Shown here: positions 19,742 to 28,854 of the stretch, piece after piece
Numbering within the stretch: position 1 is the stretch's first letter
Layout of the letters: every line of letters starts with the position of its first letter
Source of the DNA: Psychrobacter sp. bablab_jr014
GTDB taxonomy: Bacteria > Pseudomonadota > Gammaproteobacteria > Pseudomonadales > Moraxellaceae
Direction: 5' to 3'
Length of the DNA stretch: 64,000 nt
NCBI RefSeq assembly: GCF_016464015.1
Contig: NZ_JACDXT010000029.1
Span: forward strand, 1-64,000
Program-made: the position numbers and the translations under genes
The notes under the pieces: generated by a model
The model's database searches: none
What the model was told of the DNA's origin: nothing
Seen by the model: only the letters and a program-made list of their open reading frames with translations

Positions 19742-20206
19742 TTAATCAACAACGGTATTAAGTGAGACATCGGCTGATTTATTCGCTGGCAGCCACTTGA
19801 TGTTCCAGCGTAACGCTTTATATTCTGATAAAGGCACTTTAACCAAATTGCCGTTTACCTTACGCATCAAAGGCATATCTGCATAATTTTTACCATCAGT
19901 ACTGGCTTGTGCACTTGCAGGGTAAGCTTCGCCTGTAAAGGTCATGTTTGCAGGGATAGGTAAGGTAACTGCCAAATCGTTGATGTTTTGGCTCGTGGTG
20001 TTGATATAGGTTGCCTTATACTGAATAACCGAACCTGCAGGTGCGGTACGTACAGGTAAGTAGCTGACTTTGCCGTCTTTGGCTTTTACTACTTTATTTG
20101 CAGTAAGATCCATCTTTAATGCATCCGCTGCGGAGGCACTGCTCATAACCAATACACTGGTGACAGTAGCCAGTAAAAGGCGACGTAATGATTGAGATGA
20201 CTTCAT
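19742..20206 (-). CDS. Small exported DUF11-like single-domain protein
   Basis: About 154 residues: signal peptide 1-26 (VLVMSSASAADA), then a single beta-sandwich of DUF11 type (PAGSVIQYKATYINTTSQ, then LAVTLPIPANMTFTG). It ends shortly after SADVSLNTVVD, with no anchor or sorting signal. The start at 20206 is fixed by AGGAG six to seven bases upstream; a longer frame from 20233 lacks a ribosome-binding site. It is first of the tight run of four genes to 11434. It could be a minor subunit or a chaperone-like partner of the larger repeat proteins; that is inference. Confidence 0.8.
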   Translation of the reverse strand: MKSSQSLRRLLLATVTSVLVMSSASAADALKMDLTANKVVKAKDGKVSYLPVRTAPAGSVIQYKATYINTTSQNINDLAVTLPIPANMTFTGEAYPASAQASTDGKNYADMPLMRKVNGNLVKVPLSEYKALRWNIKWLPANKSADVSLNTVVD

Positions 20207-20382
20207 ATAGAACTCCTTGTTTGCATACTGCATGTAAACATTGACCCATACTTCATATCAAGGTTGCAGCAAAGAAAACTTTTGTTATTTTCTGTATGCC
20301 AGATTGTAAAAGCATTATTGCAGAACGTAAATAGTAACGCAGCAAAAAGTGGATAAAAGGTCTATTAAAGCGCACTAAAGGC

Positions 20383-20416
20383 AGCGCCTTAAAACTCTCT
20401 TGAGTTTTAAGGCGCT
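20383..20416. terminator. Perfect 15-bp palindrome between DUF11 genes
   Basis: AGCGCCTTAAAACTC (20383-20397), a 4-base loop and the exact complement (20402-20416). It lies 49 bases past the stop of the upstream gene (minus strand) and about 175 bases before the next gene. No T-run follows on either strand, so a classical intrinsic terminator is not certain; transcript 3'-end stabilisation or partial termination is plausible. Confidence 0.55.
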
Positions 20417-20464
20417 AGAGATATATTAAATATTGGTAAGCTATTGAAATGACAAGGTTTATTA

Positions 20465-23400
20465 CTATGGCGCAGTCGGTGTGGCGCCGTATTTACTGTT
20501 GAAATATAGTGTTACTTTGGTCGGGGTAGTTGAACTGGCAGATACCTTATTTAAAGTAAACTTATCTGACACAATCGTGCCATTAGCACCCATGACGGCA
20601 GAGTTGTTACTGCTACTATATAACGTCGTTGGATTGCCGAGGGGTTTTGGTAAGTGAAATACCGAAACGACAGGTGTCTTTTGTAGACTGTCTCTGATTT
20701 GGACATCCAAGATATCAATATGCCCGCGGTTAAACGCATCAATCTTGTAGGCGATACAATTACCAGGTTGTACGTTGTTGGCAGGATTGATGCTAAAACC
20801 TGTCATCGGGTCATTGGTATCGGCAATACTGGTATAGTTCAGAGCAGCATTACAAGTATGTACGTATTGCGACTTTCTGAGTACAAGGGCGGCATTTTGT
20901 GCTCTTAGCTCGCCAAAGTCCATGTTACGCGTGACATTACCTGAGCTGTCTTTTAGCGTCTTGTATTCATACGTGCCTGCAACCAAAGTAATCTCGCGAC
21001 TGTCAGCGGTTGTGTCGATCGTAAATTCCCAGTTGCTTGGCTCAGTCTCAATCAAGCACACTTTGGTTCTACCTGCAAGCGTACTGGGCAACACTTCAAA
21101 ACGATACTGACCCACAGTACCTGCAGTGCTTGAAGGCACTTGTGGATTGGTGTTGGTTGAGGCAAGCAGGTTGCCGCTACAGTCGGTCAAGCTAACCTGC
21201 AGACCGCTCACAGAAATACCACTTTCATTACTATCAAACACGCCATTAGCGTAATTGGCATTGCCTGTGAAAGTTGACGATACGTCATACTGTGTGGCGC
21301 TGCTGGCAGTAATGCCGCCATTATCATTAAACACATAGCCTGTAAAGCTGTACTTGGCAGGCGCGTTGGTAATGGTACAGGTAATCTCGTCACCAAAAGT
21401 CACGTTCGATAAGGTAAACGAGCGCGTTTTGGTTGTAGCGTTATAAGTCATCGCTGATGTTGGCATGATGGTAGTGCTGTCTGTCGCGCTGTTGGTACAT
21501 GTATATGTGGCGTCATAGTTTAAAATGTCGCCATTGTTTGCACTGTTAACGACCCGTTCACTAATGGTATAGCTGATATTCTCAGCCAAAGTTACTGCGC
21601 CACTAGAGCCATTAGTAATGGTTTGACCTGTACCTGTGGTCTCAAAACTACTGACCACAGTGCTGCCATTATTCACACTTATTGCAAATTGATCGCGGTT
21701 GCTTGAGGTGTCATTAGTACGTGTGCCTGCTAAGTTTTTATTGACAATCACCTTTGGTGGCGCAAGACAGAAGTAAAAGTCGGTATAACCCACGGCGTGC
21801 GGTGAATCATATTGCGTATAAGCGTTACTGTGTACGAGACCTACAGTGCTGCCTGATGGCTTGTAGCCCCAAGTGGCATTAATCGGACACGAGTTGGGGG
21901 TATCACAGTTGAGACCCAATATTGCGGTGACAATATTATTTGATCCATTGAGAGTGTGATACTGCGATTGCGCGTTTAATATGCCGCCTGAAGCTGATAC
22001 GTCGGCGCGCTCTTGATAAGGATATTGGTTACTGCCGTTGCTGGTAGAGTCCAAATCCTGCACCACATAGCCCATCTTTGATACCGAGCGGTTTACTTTG
22101 ATATTTAAAATATGATTGCTACGTGCTGTAGGAGAGTTATGAAGGATATTTAATGCCCCTGCTGTCGCATTAGGAATATCGCCATAAAAAGGCGAGGGCG
22201 TTGAATACTGAGTGTATAAGTCAAGGACAGAGGCAAAACTGATGGTAAAGGTTTTTGGTCCTGTTGTGTCATTAAAGTTATAAGTGCGACTGAGACTAGC
22301 ATTACTCCAGCCTGTCAAGCCAGTAGAGCGATACGCCCCACTTGGTGGGTTCGCGCCGACATAGTACATACGATGTCCAGCAGGACAGCTGGCAGGCGTT
22401 GCTGAAGTACCCCCATCAAATGGTGGCGTGACTGTATTGGTATCGGCCGCTGATTTGGTCGCTAATACAGAATGACTGATGGCTGCGGTATTGGTGACGC
22501 TGCCACCTGCGGCCGCTGTGATTCTGGCAGGCACAACAATGCTATAGCTTCTACCAACGCCAAGTGAGGCAATAGTAAAGCCTGAGGCCGATTCTAACTG
22601 GCTGACAGTGGGCGCTGTGCTACAAGTATTGGTGGCGTCGCTGGTGTCACAGGTGATACCTGAAAGCTTACTGATACCCGTTGCAACAGGGTCTTTTAGC
22701 ACCACATTACTAAGGGTTCTACCGCCTGTATTGGTTACTTTGATAGTATAGGAGGTATTGTTGCCACTACCAATACTGGTTACGCCATCGGTTTTGGTAA
22801 TCTCATAAGCGTCAGGTAAGTAGCAGTAGTTGTCCACACGGACATCAACTTCTTGGTTGGTCGGTCTGGTGACAAAGCGTGTCGCGTTGGTATAACGGAC
22901 AGTCACGCTACTCACAGGCTCAGAGAACTGCACAGAGCCTTGGCAAGTGGTGTTCAAATCTTTTGCAGTGCAGTTAAAGCTGTCATTGTTTAGCAGTCCA
23001 TTATTATAGCCCACATTAGAGTCTGCAATAAACTGAATACTGCCTTGGATGGTACTGCCAGTCTGCGTCGTTCCTGTGATTTTTAGATAATCATCAAACT
23101 GATTATAAATGTTGTTTGAGATATCAACATCAAAGGCACTGAGCGCAAAATTGGTCAGATAGATGGGCTGCTGATTGCTACTATTACGAAACGTCAAAGA
23201 GATGTCTGTATAGTCGTTCACACTTGGGAAAATGCGCGCAATATTAAACGTGTCATTAATAGCACTAAAGTTGCTTTTGATATTGGCTGTGCTAGATTCG
23301 GTGACAGCAACGCGCATTTGTAGAGGAATCGCGCCTGCTGCGTTACCATTGACATTAAAAAAGCTGCCTGAGTTTTGGTTATTGACTAGGTTTGTATAGT

Positions 23401-23572
23401 CGCTATTGGTAAAGCGCCCTTGAGCATAGTTTGCAGGACAAGTAGCACCAGGATTACTCGCTGCTGCCCATACAGATTGCCCAAAGCCGATTATCATTAC
23501 CAAGCCGAGTAACAGACGTATGCCAAGTTTGACCGTCTGTACAGGTAATAATAAATGTGACAGCTGATGCAT
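20465..23572 (-). CDS. Large exported DUF11/SpaA/SdrD-type repeat protein
   Basis: About 1035 residues. Signal peptide around 1-37 (FGQSVWAAASN). An N-terminal region without a recognised family (about 40-240) precedes a DUF11 domain (about 245-375: SYTIKVTNTGGRTLSNVVLK), a second copy-like region (about 385-600), a prealbumin/SpaA-like domain (about 605-725, beginning KVIVNKNLAGTRTND) and an SdrD-like domain (about 730-890: YSFTGYVFNDNGG). The C-terminal module has a Cys pair ending PGNCIAYKIDAFN (about 907-1035), homologous in pattern to the end of the 17601-19700 protein. There is no membrane anchor. ATG at 23572 with AGGAG seven bases upstream is preferred over an in-frame TTG at 23593. 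It is separated from the downstream DUF11 genes by a palindrome. Confidence 0.8.
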   Translation of the reverse strand: MHQLSHLLLPVQTVKLGIRLLLGLVMIIGFGQSVWAAASNPGATCPANYAQGRFTNSDYTNLVNNQNSGSFFNVNGNAAGAIPLQMRVAVTESSTANIKSNFSAINDTFNIARIFPSVNDYTDISLTFRNSSNQQPIYLTNFALSAFDVDISNNIYNQFDDYLKITGTTQTGSTIQGSIQFIADSNVGYNNGLLNNDSFNCTAKDLNTTCQGSVQFSEPVSSVTVRYTNATRFVTRPTNQEVDVRVDNYCYLPDAYEITKTDGVTSIGSGNNTSYTIKVTNTGGRTLSNVVLKDPVATGISKLSGITCDTSDATNTCSTAPTVSQLESASGFTIASLGVGRSYSIVVPARITAAAGGSVTNTAAISHSVLATKSAADTNTVTPPFDGGTSATPASCPAGHRMYYVGANPPSGAYRSTGLTGWSNASLSRTYNFNDTTGPKTFTISFASVLDLYTQYSTPSPFYGDIPNATAGALNILHNSPTARSNHILNIKVNRSVSKMGYVVQDLDSTSNGSNQYPYQERADVSASGGILNAQSQYHTLNGSNNIVTAILGLNCDTPNSCPINATWGYKPSGSTVGLVHSNAYTQYDSPHAVGYTDFYFCLAPPKVIVNKNLAGTRTNDTSSNRDQFAISVNNGSTVVSSFETTGTGQTITNGSSGAVTLAENISYTISERVVNSANNGDILNYDATYTCTNSATDSTTIMPTSAMTYNATTKTRSFTLSNVTFGDEITCTITNAPAKYSFTGYVFNDNGGITASSATQYDVSSTFTGNANYANGVFDSNESGISVSGLQVSLTDCSGNLLASTNTNPQVPSSTAGTVGQYRFEVLPSTLAGRTKVCLIETEPSNWEFTIDTTADSREITLVAGTYEYKTLKDSSGNVTRNMDFGELRAQNAALVLRKSQYVHTCNAALNYTSIADTNDPMTGFSINPANNVQPGNCIAYKIDAFNRGHIDILDVQIRDSLQKTPVVSVFHLPKPLGNPTTLYSSSNNSAVMGANGTIVSDKFTLNKVSASSTTPTKVTLYFNSKYGATPTAP

Positions 23573-23623
23573 AGCAGCACTCCTAAAAGACAAATATCAT
23601 AAAACCAGTACAAGGATTAACTG

Positions 23624-23629
23624 ATTATA
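23624..23629 (-). promoter_or_regulatory. Candidate -10 box of the DUF11 locus
   Basis: TATAAT on the minus strand, about 52 bases upstream of the start at 23572. No convincing -35 is seen at 16-18 bases, so an activator may be needed. Confidence 0.4.
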
Positions 23630-23701
23630 TACAAAATGTTTATTTGATACGATATTAAGCAATAATTAGGACAAAAACCAATACAATGTTATTAATGGTC
23701 G

Positions 23702-23732
23702 GTTTTATCAGACCAACTGCTTGTGATAAAAC
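23702..23732. promoter_or_regulatory. Inverted repeat upstream of the DUF11 locus
   Basis: GTTTTATCA (23702-23710) and TGATAAAAC (23724-23732) are perfect 9-base arms with a 13-base gap, about 75-105 bases upstream of the candidate -10. The position suits an activator site. The rest of 23573-24176 holds no convincing gene. Confidence 0.35.
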
Positions 23733-23992
23733 TTGTACGAAAAAGCATAAGGAAAAGTAGAAGCGGCACTATGAAAAACGTATGATAGGAGTCGTTGTCA
23801 TATGACCGATAATGACTTATGAAAGGTTATTTTGGTCTGAGCATACACGATATTTTTTTACAAAATACTTGTGGTATTATCATTTTCTTACAGCCATAAA
23901 CATTTTTAGTATAAGTGACTATAATATGGTGTCTTCAATTTTAAGAGATACCGTTGCATCGTATCGTAGTATCCCTACTTACGTTTGCTATC

Positions 23993-24052
23993 TATAGGCA
24001 CATCAAACACAGAACTAATGGACAGGTGTGCATTTTATTTTATAGGCACATC
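23993..24052. repeat. Pair of 12-base direct repeats upstream of aceE
   Basis: TATAGGCACATC occurs at 23993-24004 and 24041-24052, 48 bases apart start to start (between four and five helical turns), in the otherwise gene-free leader of aceE. It could be a regulator-binding pair; the identity of the regulator is unknown. Confidence 0.4.
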
Positions 24053-24131
24053 TTAAAAGTCAAGGATGGCGCAGCGTGACTACCGTAGCCCATATGGCGC
24101 ATCACTGCATTTTATCCTTTCACTTTTTGCC

Positions 24132-24154
24132 ACCTTCACTCTGAAGGTTTTTTT
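24132..24154 (+). terminator. Terminator-like hairpin directly upstream of aceE
   Basis: ACCTTCA / TGAAGGT with a 3-base loop, followed by six T, ending 22 bases before the aceE ATG. If transcription starts upstream of it, this would act as an attenuator; otherwise it insulates aceE from upstream transcripts. The stem is short (7 pairs). Confidence 0.45.
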
Positions 24155-24176
24155 CCGATTATAAGGACAAACACTT

Positions 24177-26996
24177 ATGAATTATTATAAGGACGATGAC
24201 AGTACTGAAACCCAAGAGTGGTTACAGGCATTTGAATCTGTTATCAAAAATGCAGACAAAGACCGTGCGCAGTTTTTGTTAAAGGCACTATATAATATGG
24301 CGGTACAAGAAGGCTTACCGTTTAACCGCCTAGACACCGCTTATGTCAATACCATCGCTGCTGAAGATGAGCCGATGTACCCAGGCGATTTGGGTATGGA
24401 GCGTAAGATTCGCGCCCTTATTCGTTATAACGCATTGGCTATGGTCATGCGCGCCAACAAAAATGACGACGATTTGGGTGGTCACTTAGCTTCATTCGCC
24501 TCTAGTGCCACACTATACGAAACAGGTTTTAACCATTTCTTCCGCGCTGCCAGCGATCATTTCGGCGGCGACATGATTTATTACCAAGGTCACTCAGCAC
24601 CTGGTATCTATGCCCGCTCTTATTTAGAAGGTCGTCTGAGCGAAGATCAGTTGGATAACTTCCGCCGTGAGGTTGGCGGTAAGGGTCTCTCAAGCTACCC
24701 GCATCCTTACTTGATGCCTGATTACTGGCAGTTCCCAACCGTATCGATGGGTCTAGGTCCAATCATGTCGATCTACCATGCGCACGTCCATCGCTACATG
24801 GAAAACCGCAAACTGCTCGAAAAAGAAGACCGTAAGATTTGGGCATTCTTAGGTGATGGCGAGACCGATGAGCCAGAAAGCTTGGGCGCCATCTCACTGG
24901 CTGGTCGCGAAAAACTAGACAACCTAATTTGGGTCATTAACTGTAACCTACAGCGCCTAGATGGCCCTGTTCGTGGTAACGGCAAAATCATTCAAGAGCT
25001 AGAATCGGTGTTCCGTGGTGCTGGCTGGCGCGTGATTAAAGTCATCTGGGGTGGTAACTGGGACAGCCTATTGGCCAATGATGATACGGGCGTACTTAAA
25101 CACCGTATGGAAGAAGTGGTCGATGGTGAATACCAGCTGTATGAAGCGCGTTCGCCTGAATTTATTCGTAAAGAGTTCTTTGGTAAATACCCAGAGCTTG
25201 AAGAAATGGCAGCATCACTGACTGATGACGACATTTCACGTCTAAACCGTGGCGGCCATGACCCAATGAAAGTCTATGCTGCGTTTAGTGAAGCGATGAA
25301 GACCAAAGGTCAGCCTACTGTAATTTTGGTCAAAACCGTTAAAGGCTATGGTCTGTCTGAGCAAGCACAGTCCGTCAACAAAGCGCACCAAATCAAAAAG
25401 CTGGATCAAGAAGCGTTAGTGTACTTCCGTGACCGCTTTGACCTGCCGTTTACTGATGAGCAACTAGATACCCTACCGTTCTATCGTCCAGACGAAGATT
25501 CGGCTGAAATGAAATACCTAAAAGGTCGCCGTGAAGCTTTGGGTGGTCATATGCCAAATCGTCGTAGTGGACATATTCCATTGAATATTCCTGAGCTGTC
25601 TATTTTTGACCGCGTGTTAAAGGGCAGCAATGGTAAAGAGCAATCAACGACCATGGTGTTTGTACGTCTATTGTCAGCGATGCTAAAAAACAAAGACATC
25701 CAAGACCGCGTCGTGCCAATCGTTCCCGATGAAGCGCGTACCTTCGGTCTAGAGGGTATGTTCCGTCAGCTGGGTATTTATTCAGCAGCAGGTCAGACCT
25801 ACACCCCTGAAGACAGCGAAGCCTTGATGGGTTATAAAGAAGCCATTGACGGTCACATGCTAGAAGAGGGCATCAACGAAGCAGGTGCGATGAGTACTTG
25901 GATTGCGCTGGCGACCAGCTACTCAGTCAATGCCTTGCCGATGATTCCGATGTACATCTACTACTCAATGTTCGGTTTCCAGCGTATTGGCGACTTGGCT
26001 TGGGCGGCAGGTGATTGCCAAGCACAAGGCTTCTTGCTCGGTGCGACCGCGGGTCGTACCACCCTAAATGGTGAAGGCTTGCAGCATCAAGACGGTCACT
26101 CACAAATTCTGTTTAATGTCGTACCAAACTGTGTGACTTATGATCCATGCTATGGCTATGAGTTGGCGGTTGTGGTTCATGACGGTCTACGCCGCATGTA
26201 TGGCGAAGGCGAGCGTGTGTACTACTACCTCACCTTGATGAATGAAAACTACGAGCAGCCAGCTATGCCAGAAGGCGTGGAAGAAGGCATCAAACGTGGT
26301 ATGTATCTGCTAGAAGACAATGGCTCAACTCAAGTACAGTTGATGGGTTCAGGCGTTATCTTGCGCGAAGTACAAAAAGCGGCGCGCATCTTAAAAGATG
26401 AGTTTAATATCACTGCAAACGTCTGGAGCGTCACCAGCTTTAACGAGTTGACCCGTGATGGTATGGCATGTGACGACTACAATCGCTTGCACCCAATGGA
26501 AGAAGAGCGTGTGCCTTGGGTTACTGAGCAGCTTGCACCACACGAAGGTATTGTGGTTGCTGCAACCGATTATATGCGTAACTATTCAGAGCAAATCCGT
26601 GCTTGGCTACCTGACAACCGTCCATACACCACGCTAGGTACTGACGGCTATGGTCGTTCAGACTCTCGCGAGCAGCTACGCAGCTTCTTTAACGTTGATG
26701 CCGCGCACATCGTGGTTGCGACTTTGAAGCGTTTGGCTGATGAAGGCGAAGTGGAAATGCGTCTAGTAAAAGACGCTATCTCAAGCTTTGAGATTGATGT
26801 TGACCATCCACCGGCATGGCAGCAGCAGCCGCATTATGACCATTTCCCAGATGCGCCAGCACCAGCACCTGAGAAAGTCAATCCAAACCCAGTACCCGAG
26901 TTTGTTGGGGAAGATGACGAAGAAATTAGTAGTGAAGGCCGCGCTGAAGATCAAGCCGATGCTGCACTACTTAATGATAACGACATCAAAGAATAA
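24177..26996 (+). CDS. aceE: Pyruvate dehydrogenase E1 component (homodimeric type)
   Basis: Thiamine-diphosphate-dependent decarboxylation of pyruvate and reductive acetylation of E2. At 939 residues it is slightly longer than E. coli AceE (887). The ThDP/Mg signature GDGETDEPES...NCNLQRLDG, the histidine motif YYQGHSAPGIYARSYLEGR and the EGLQHQDGHSQ segment are present. The C-terminal 45 residues are an acidic, proline-rich tail (PDAPAPAPEKVNPNPVPEF onward) beyond the usual end, perhaps a flexible contact with E2. AAGGAC precedes the ATG. aceF follows after 20 bases; no lpd gene is adjacent. Confidence 0.97.
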   Translation: MNYYKDDDSTETQEWLQAFESVIKNADKDRAQFLLKALYNMAVQEGLPFNRLDTAYVNTIAAEDEPMYPGDLGMERKIRALIRYNALAMVMRANKNDDDLGGHLASFASSATLYETGFNHFFRAASDHFGGDMIYYQGHSAPGIYARSYLEGRLSEDQLDNFRREVGGKGLSSYPHPYLMPDYWQFPTVSMGLGPIMSIYHAHVHRYMENRKLLEKEDRKIWAFLGDGETDEPESLGAISLAGREKLDNLIWVINCNLQRLDGPVRGNGKIIQELESVFRGAGWRVIKVIWGGNWDSLLANDDTGVLKHRMEEVVDGEYQLYEARSPEFIRKEFFGKYPELEEMAASLTDDDISRLNRGGHDPMKVYAAFSEAMKTKGQPTVILVKTVKGYGLSEQAQSVNKAHQIKKLDQEALVYFRDRFDLPFTDEQLDTLPFYRPDEDSAEMKYLKGRREALGGHMPNRRSGHIPLNIPELSIFDRVLKGSNGKEQSTTMVFVRLLSAMLKNKDIQDRVVPIVPDEARTFGLEGMFRQLGIYSAAGQTYTPEDSEALMGYKEAIDGHMLEEGINEAGAMSTWIALATSYSVNALPMIPMYIYYSMFGFQRIGDLAWAAGDCQAQGFLLGATAGRTTLNGEGLQHQDGHSQILFNVVPNCVTYDPCYGYELAVVVHDGLRRMYGEGERVYYYLTLMNENYEQPAMPEGVEEGIKRGMYLLEDNGSTQVQLMGSGVILREVQKAARILKDEFNITANVWSVTSFNELTRDGMACDDYNRLHPMEEERVPWVTEQLAPHEGIVVAATDYMRNYSEQIRAWLPDNRPYTTLGTDGYGRSDSREQLRSFFNVDAAHIVVATLKRLADEGEVEMRLVKDAISSFEIDVDHPPAWQQQPHYDHFPDAPAPAPEKVNPNPVPEFVGEDDEEISSEGRAEDQADAALLNDNDIKE

Positions 26997-27016
26997 CCAC
27001 AAATTAGGAGAAAGTC

Positions 27017-28705
27017 ATGGAAGTTAAAGCCCCCGATTTGGGTGTAGACAGCGCTGAAGTTAGCGAAATTATGGTCGCTGTCGGTGATGTCATCGAAAAA
27101 GACGAAAACATCGTCTTGCTAGAATCAGACAAAGCCTCGGTCGAAGTACCGAGCACCGCAGCAGGTAAAGTCACCAAAATCAGTGTCAGCGTTGGCGATC
27201 AAGTCAGCGAAGGCACGGTATTGATTGAAGTCGACAGCGCGGACGCCAGTGCCGATGCAGATGCTAAAGACCATACTGAAGCAGCACCTGAGCCAGAACA
27301 AGCAAAAGAAGCACCTGTCGAAGAAGACTCCGCAGAAGACGATACAGATGACGCTGGCGAAGGCGCGTCAACCACACACGCTTTGCCAGACCTTGGTGTT
27401 GATGAAGCGCAAGTGGCTGAAATCATGGTCAGCGTTGGCGATACTGTAGAAGCAGACGAATCGCTATTACTGATTGAATCTGATAAAGCCTCGGTTGAAG
27501 TCCCTGCTCCAGAAGCTGGCGTGATTGAAAAAATCTTAATCAGCGCAGGAGACATGGTCGCAAACGGTCAAGACTTTATCGTTATTAAAGCTGCAGGCAG
27601 CACCAAAGCAGACACTGCGAAAAAAGACGCCAAAAAGCCTGCACCAAAAGCAGACAGCAAACCCGAAGCCAAAGCACAACCAGCCCCAACGGGTGAGCCA
27701 AAGCAAGCACCAGCACCGACTTCGAGTGCTACTGCACCAGCAGGCAAAAAGCTGAGCGAAGCGGAAGTTAATGAAAAATTAACTGACGTATACGCAGGCC
27801 CTGCCGTACGTAAGCTGGCGCGTCAGCTGGGTGTCGATATCACGCAAGTACAAGGCTCAGCAGCTAATGAGCGTATCTTAAAAGAAGACTTGTTTGCGTA
27901 TGTCAAGACTCGTCTGACCACACAGCAGGCTGCGCCTGCGAGCGCCCCTGCCGCTGCGGGCGCAAGCTTGCCAAAGCTGCCTGACATGAGTAACAAAGAG
28001 ATTTGGGGCGAGACAGAAGTCCAAGACCTAAGCCGCCTACAAAAAGTCTCTATCCCGCAGTTGAACTACAATACCTTGCTACCGCAAGTGACCCAGTTTG
28101 ACATGGCGGACATCACTGAGACCGAAGCGCTACGCAGTGAGCTCAAAGGCGGCATGAAAGCGCAAGGTATTGGCTTGACTATTCTTGCCTTTATCGTCAA
28201 GGCCACAGCGCACGCGCTCACGCAGCATCCACGCTTTAACAGTCATTTAAGTGATGACAACACGCAAATCATCGTGCGTAAGAGCGTGAATATGGGTATC
28301 GCGGTTGCGACTGATGATGGTCTGATTGTGCCTGTGATTAAAAATGCACAAGACAAAGGCATCAAGCAGCTGGCGATTGAAATCGGTGAGCTGGCAGTTA
28401 AAGCGCGCGATAAAAAGCTGGGCGCAAAAGACTTGCAAGGCGCAAGCTTCACCATCTCAAGCCAAGGTGTCTTGGGCGGTACGGCATTCACGCCATTGGT
28501 TAACTGGCCACAAGTCGGTATCTTAGGTGCGTCAGAAGCCACTATGCAGCCAAAATGGAATGCGAAGACCCAAAGCTTTGAGCCACGCTTGATGCTGCCA
28601 TTGTCATTGTCTTATGACCACCGCGTGATTAACGGTGCGGACGCGGCGGTATTTACCCGTTATATCGCAACCTTATTGGCAGACCCACGCCGTATCTTGC
28701 TATAA
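27017..28705 (+). CDS. aceF: Pyruvate dehydrogenase E2, dihydrolipoyl acetyltransferase
   Basis: 562 residues. Two lipoyl domains (about 1-75 and 118-195), each with the lipoylated lysine in ESDKASVEVP, are joined by acidic and Ala/Pro-rich linkers. A peripheral subunit-binding domain lies at about 255-290 (YAGPAVRKLARQLGVDI), and the catalytic domain at about 325-562 ends with DHRVINGADAAVF. The residue after DHRVI is Asn where E. coli has Asp; Asn also occurs in Pseudomonas-type E2p, so this is not a defect. Two lipoyl domains rather than the three of E. coli. TTAGGAG gives a good ribosome-binding site. Co-transcribed with aceE. Confidence 0.97.
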   Translation: MEVKAPDLGVDSAEVSEIMVAVGDVIEKDENIVLLESDKASVEVPSTAAGKVTKISVSVGDQVSEGTVLIEVDSADASADADAKDHTEAAPEPEQAKEAPVEEDSAEDDTDDAGEGASTTHALPDLGVDEAQVAEIMVSVGDTVEADESLLLIESDKASVEVPAPEAGVIEKILISAGDMVANGQDFIVIKAAGSTKADTAKKDAKKPAPKADSKPEAKAQPAPTGEPKQAPAPTSSATAPAGKKLSEAEVNEKLTDVYAGPAVRKLARQLGVDITQVQGSAANERILKEDLFAYVKTRLTTQQAAPASAPAAAGASLPKLPDMSNKEIWGETEVQDLSRLQKVSIPQLNYNTLLPQVTQFDMADITETEALRSELKGGMKAQGIGLTILAFIVKATAHALTQHPRFNSHLSDDNTQIIVRKSVNMGIAVATDDGLIVPVIKNAQDKGIKQLAIEIGELAVKARDKKLGAKDLQGASFTISSQGVLGGTAFTPLVNWPQVGILGASEATMQPKWNAKTQSFEPRLMLPLSLSYDHRVINGADAAVFTRYIATLLADPRRILL

Positions 28706-28726
28706 GCACTATTGACATTATGATTA

Positions 28727-28758
28727 GAAAAGACTACCTACGGGTGGTCTTTTTTTAT
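28727..28758 (+). terminator. Intrinsic terminator after aceEF
   Basis: AAAGACTACC / GGTGGTCTTT stem (one G-U pair) with a TACG tetraloop, then a T-run, 22 bases after the aceF stop. Confidence 0.9.
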
Positions 28759-28854
28759 GCGTATAAAAGTGGTTACACTGTCGTTCAAAACGTACTTTGA
28801 CAAAAAATAGTGTGAAAAAAGCTATGTTTGATAAGACAACAACAAATCTACAGA

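Noticed and set aside
17601..23572. Sortase-type cell-wall anchoring suggested by SdrD and SpaA-like modules
   Set aside because: No LPxTG motif, C-terminal membrane helix or sortase gene is visible, and the organism is Gram-negative.
23812..23997. 61-codon open frame in the DUF11-aceE gap
   Set aside because: Overlaps the regulatory region, has low-complexity aromatic content, no ribosome-binding site and no recognisable family.
28600..28660. Apparent loss of catalytic Asp in AceF (Asn after DHRVI)
   Set aside because: Asn at this position is known in Pseudomonas/Azotobacter-type E2p, so the enzyme is probably functional.
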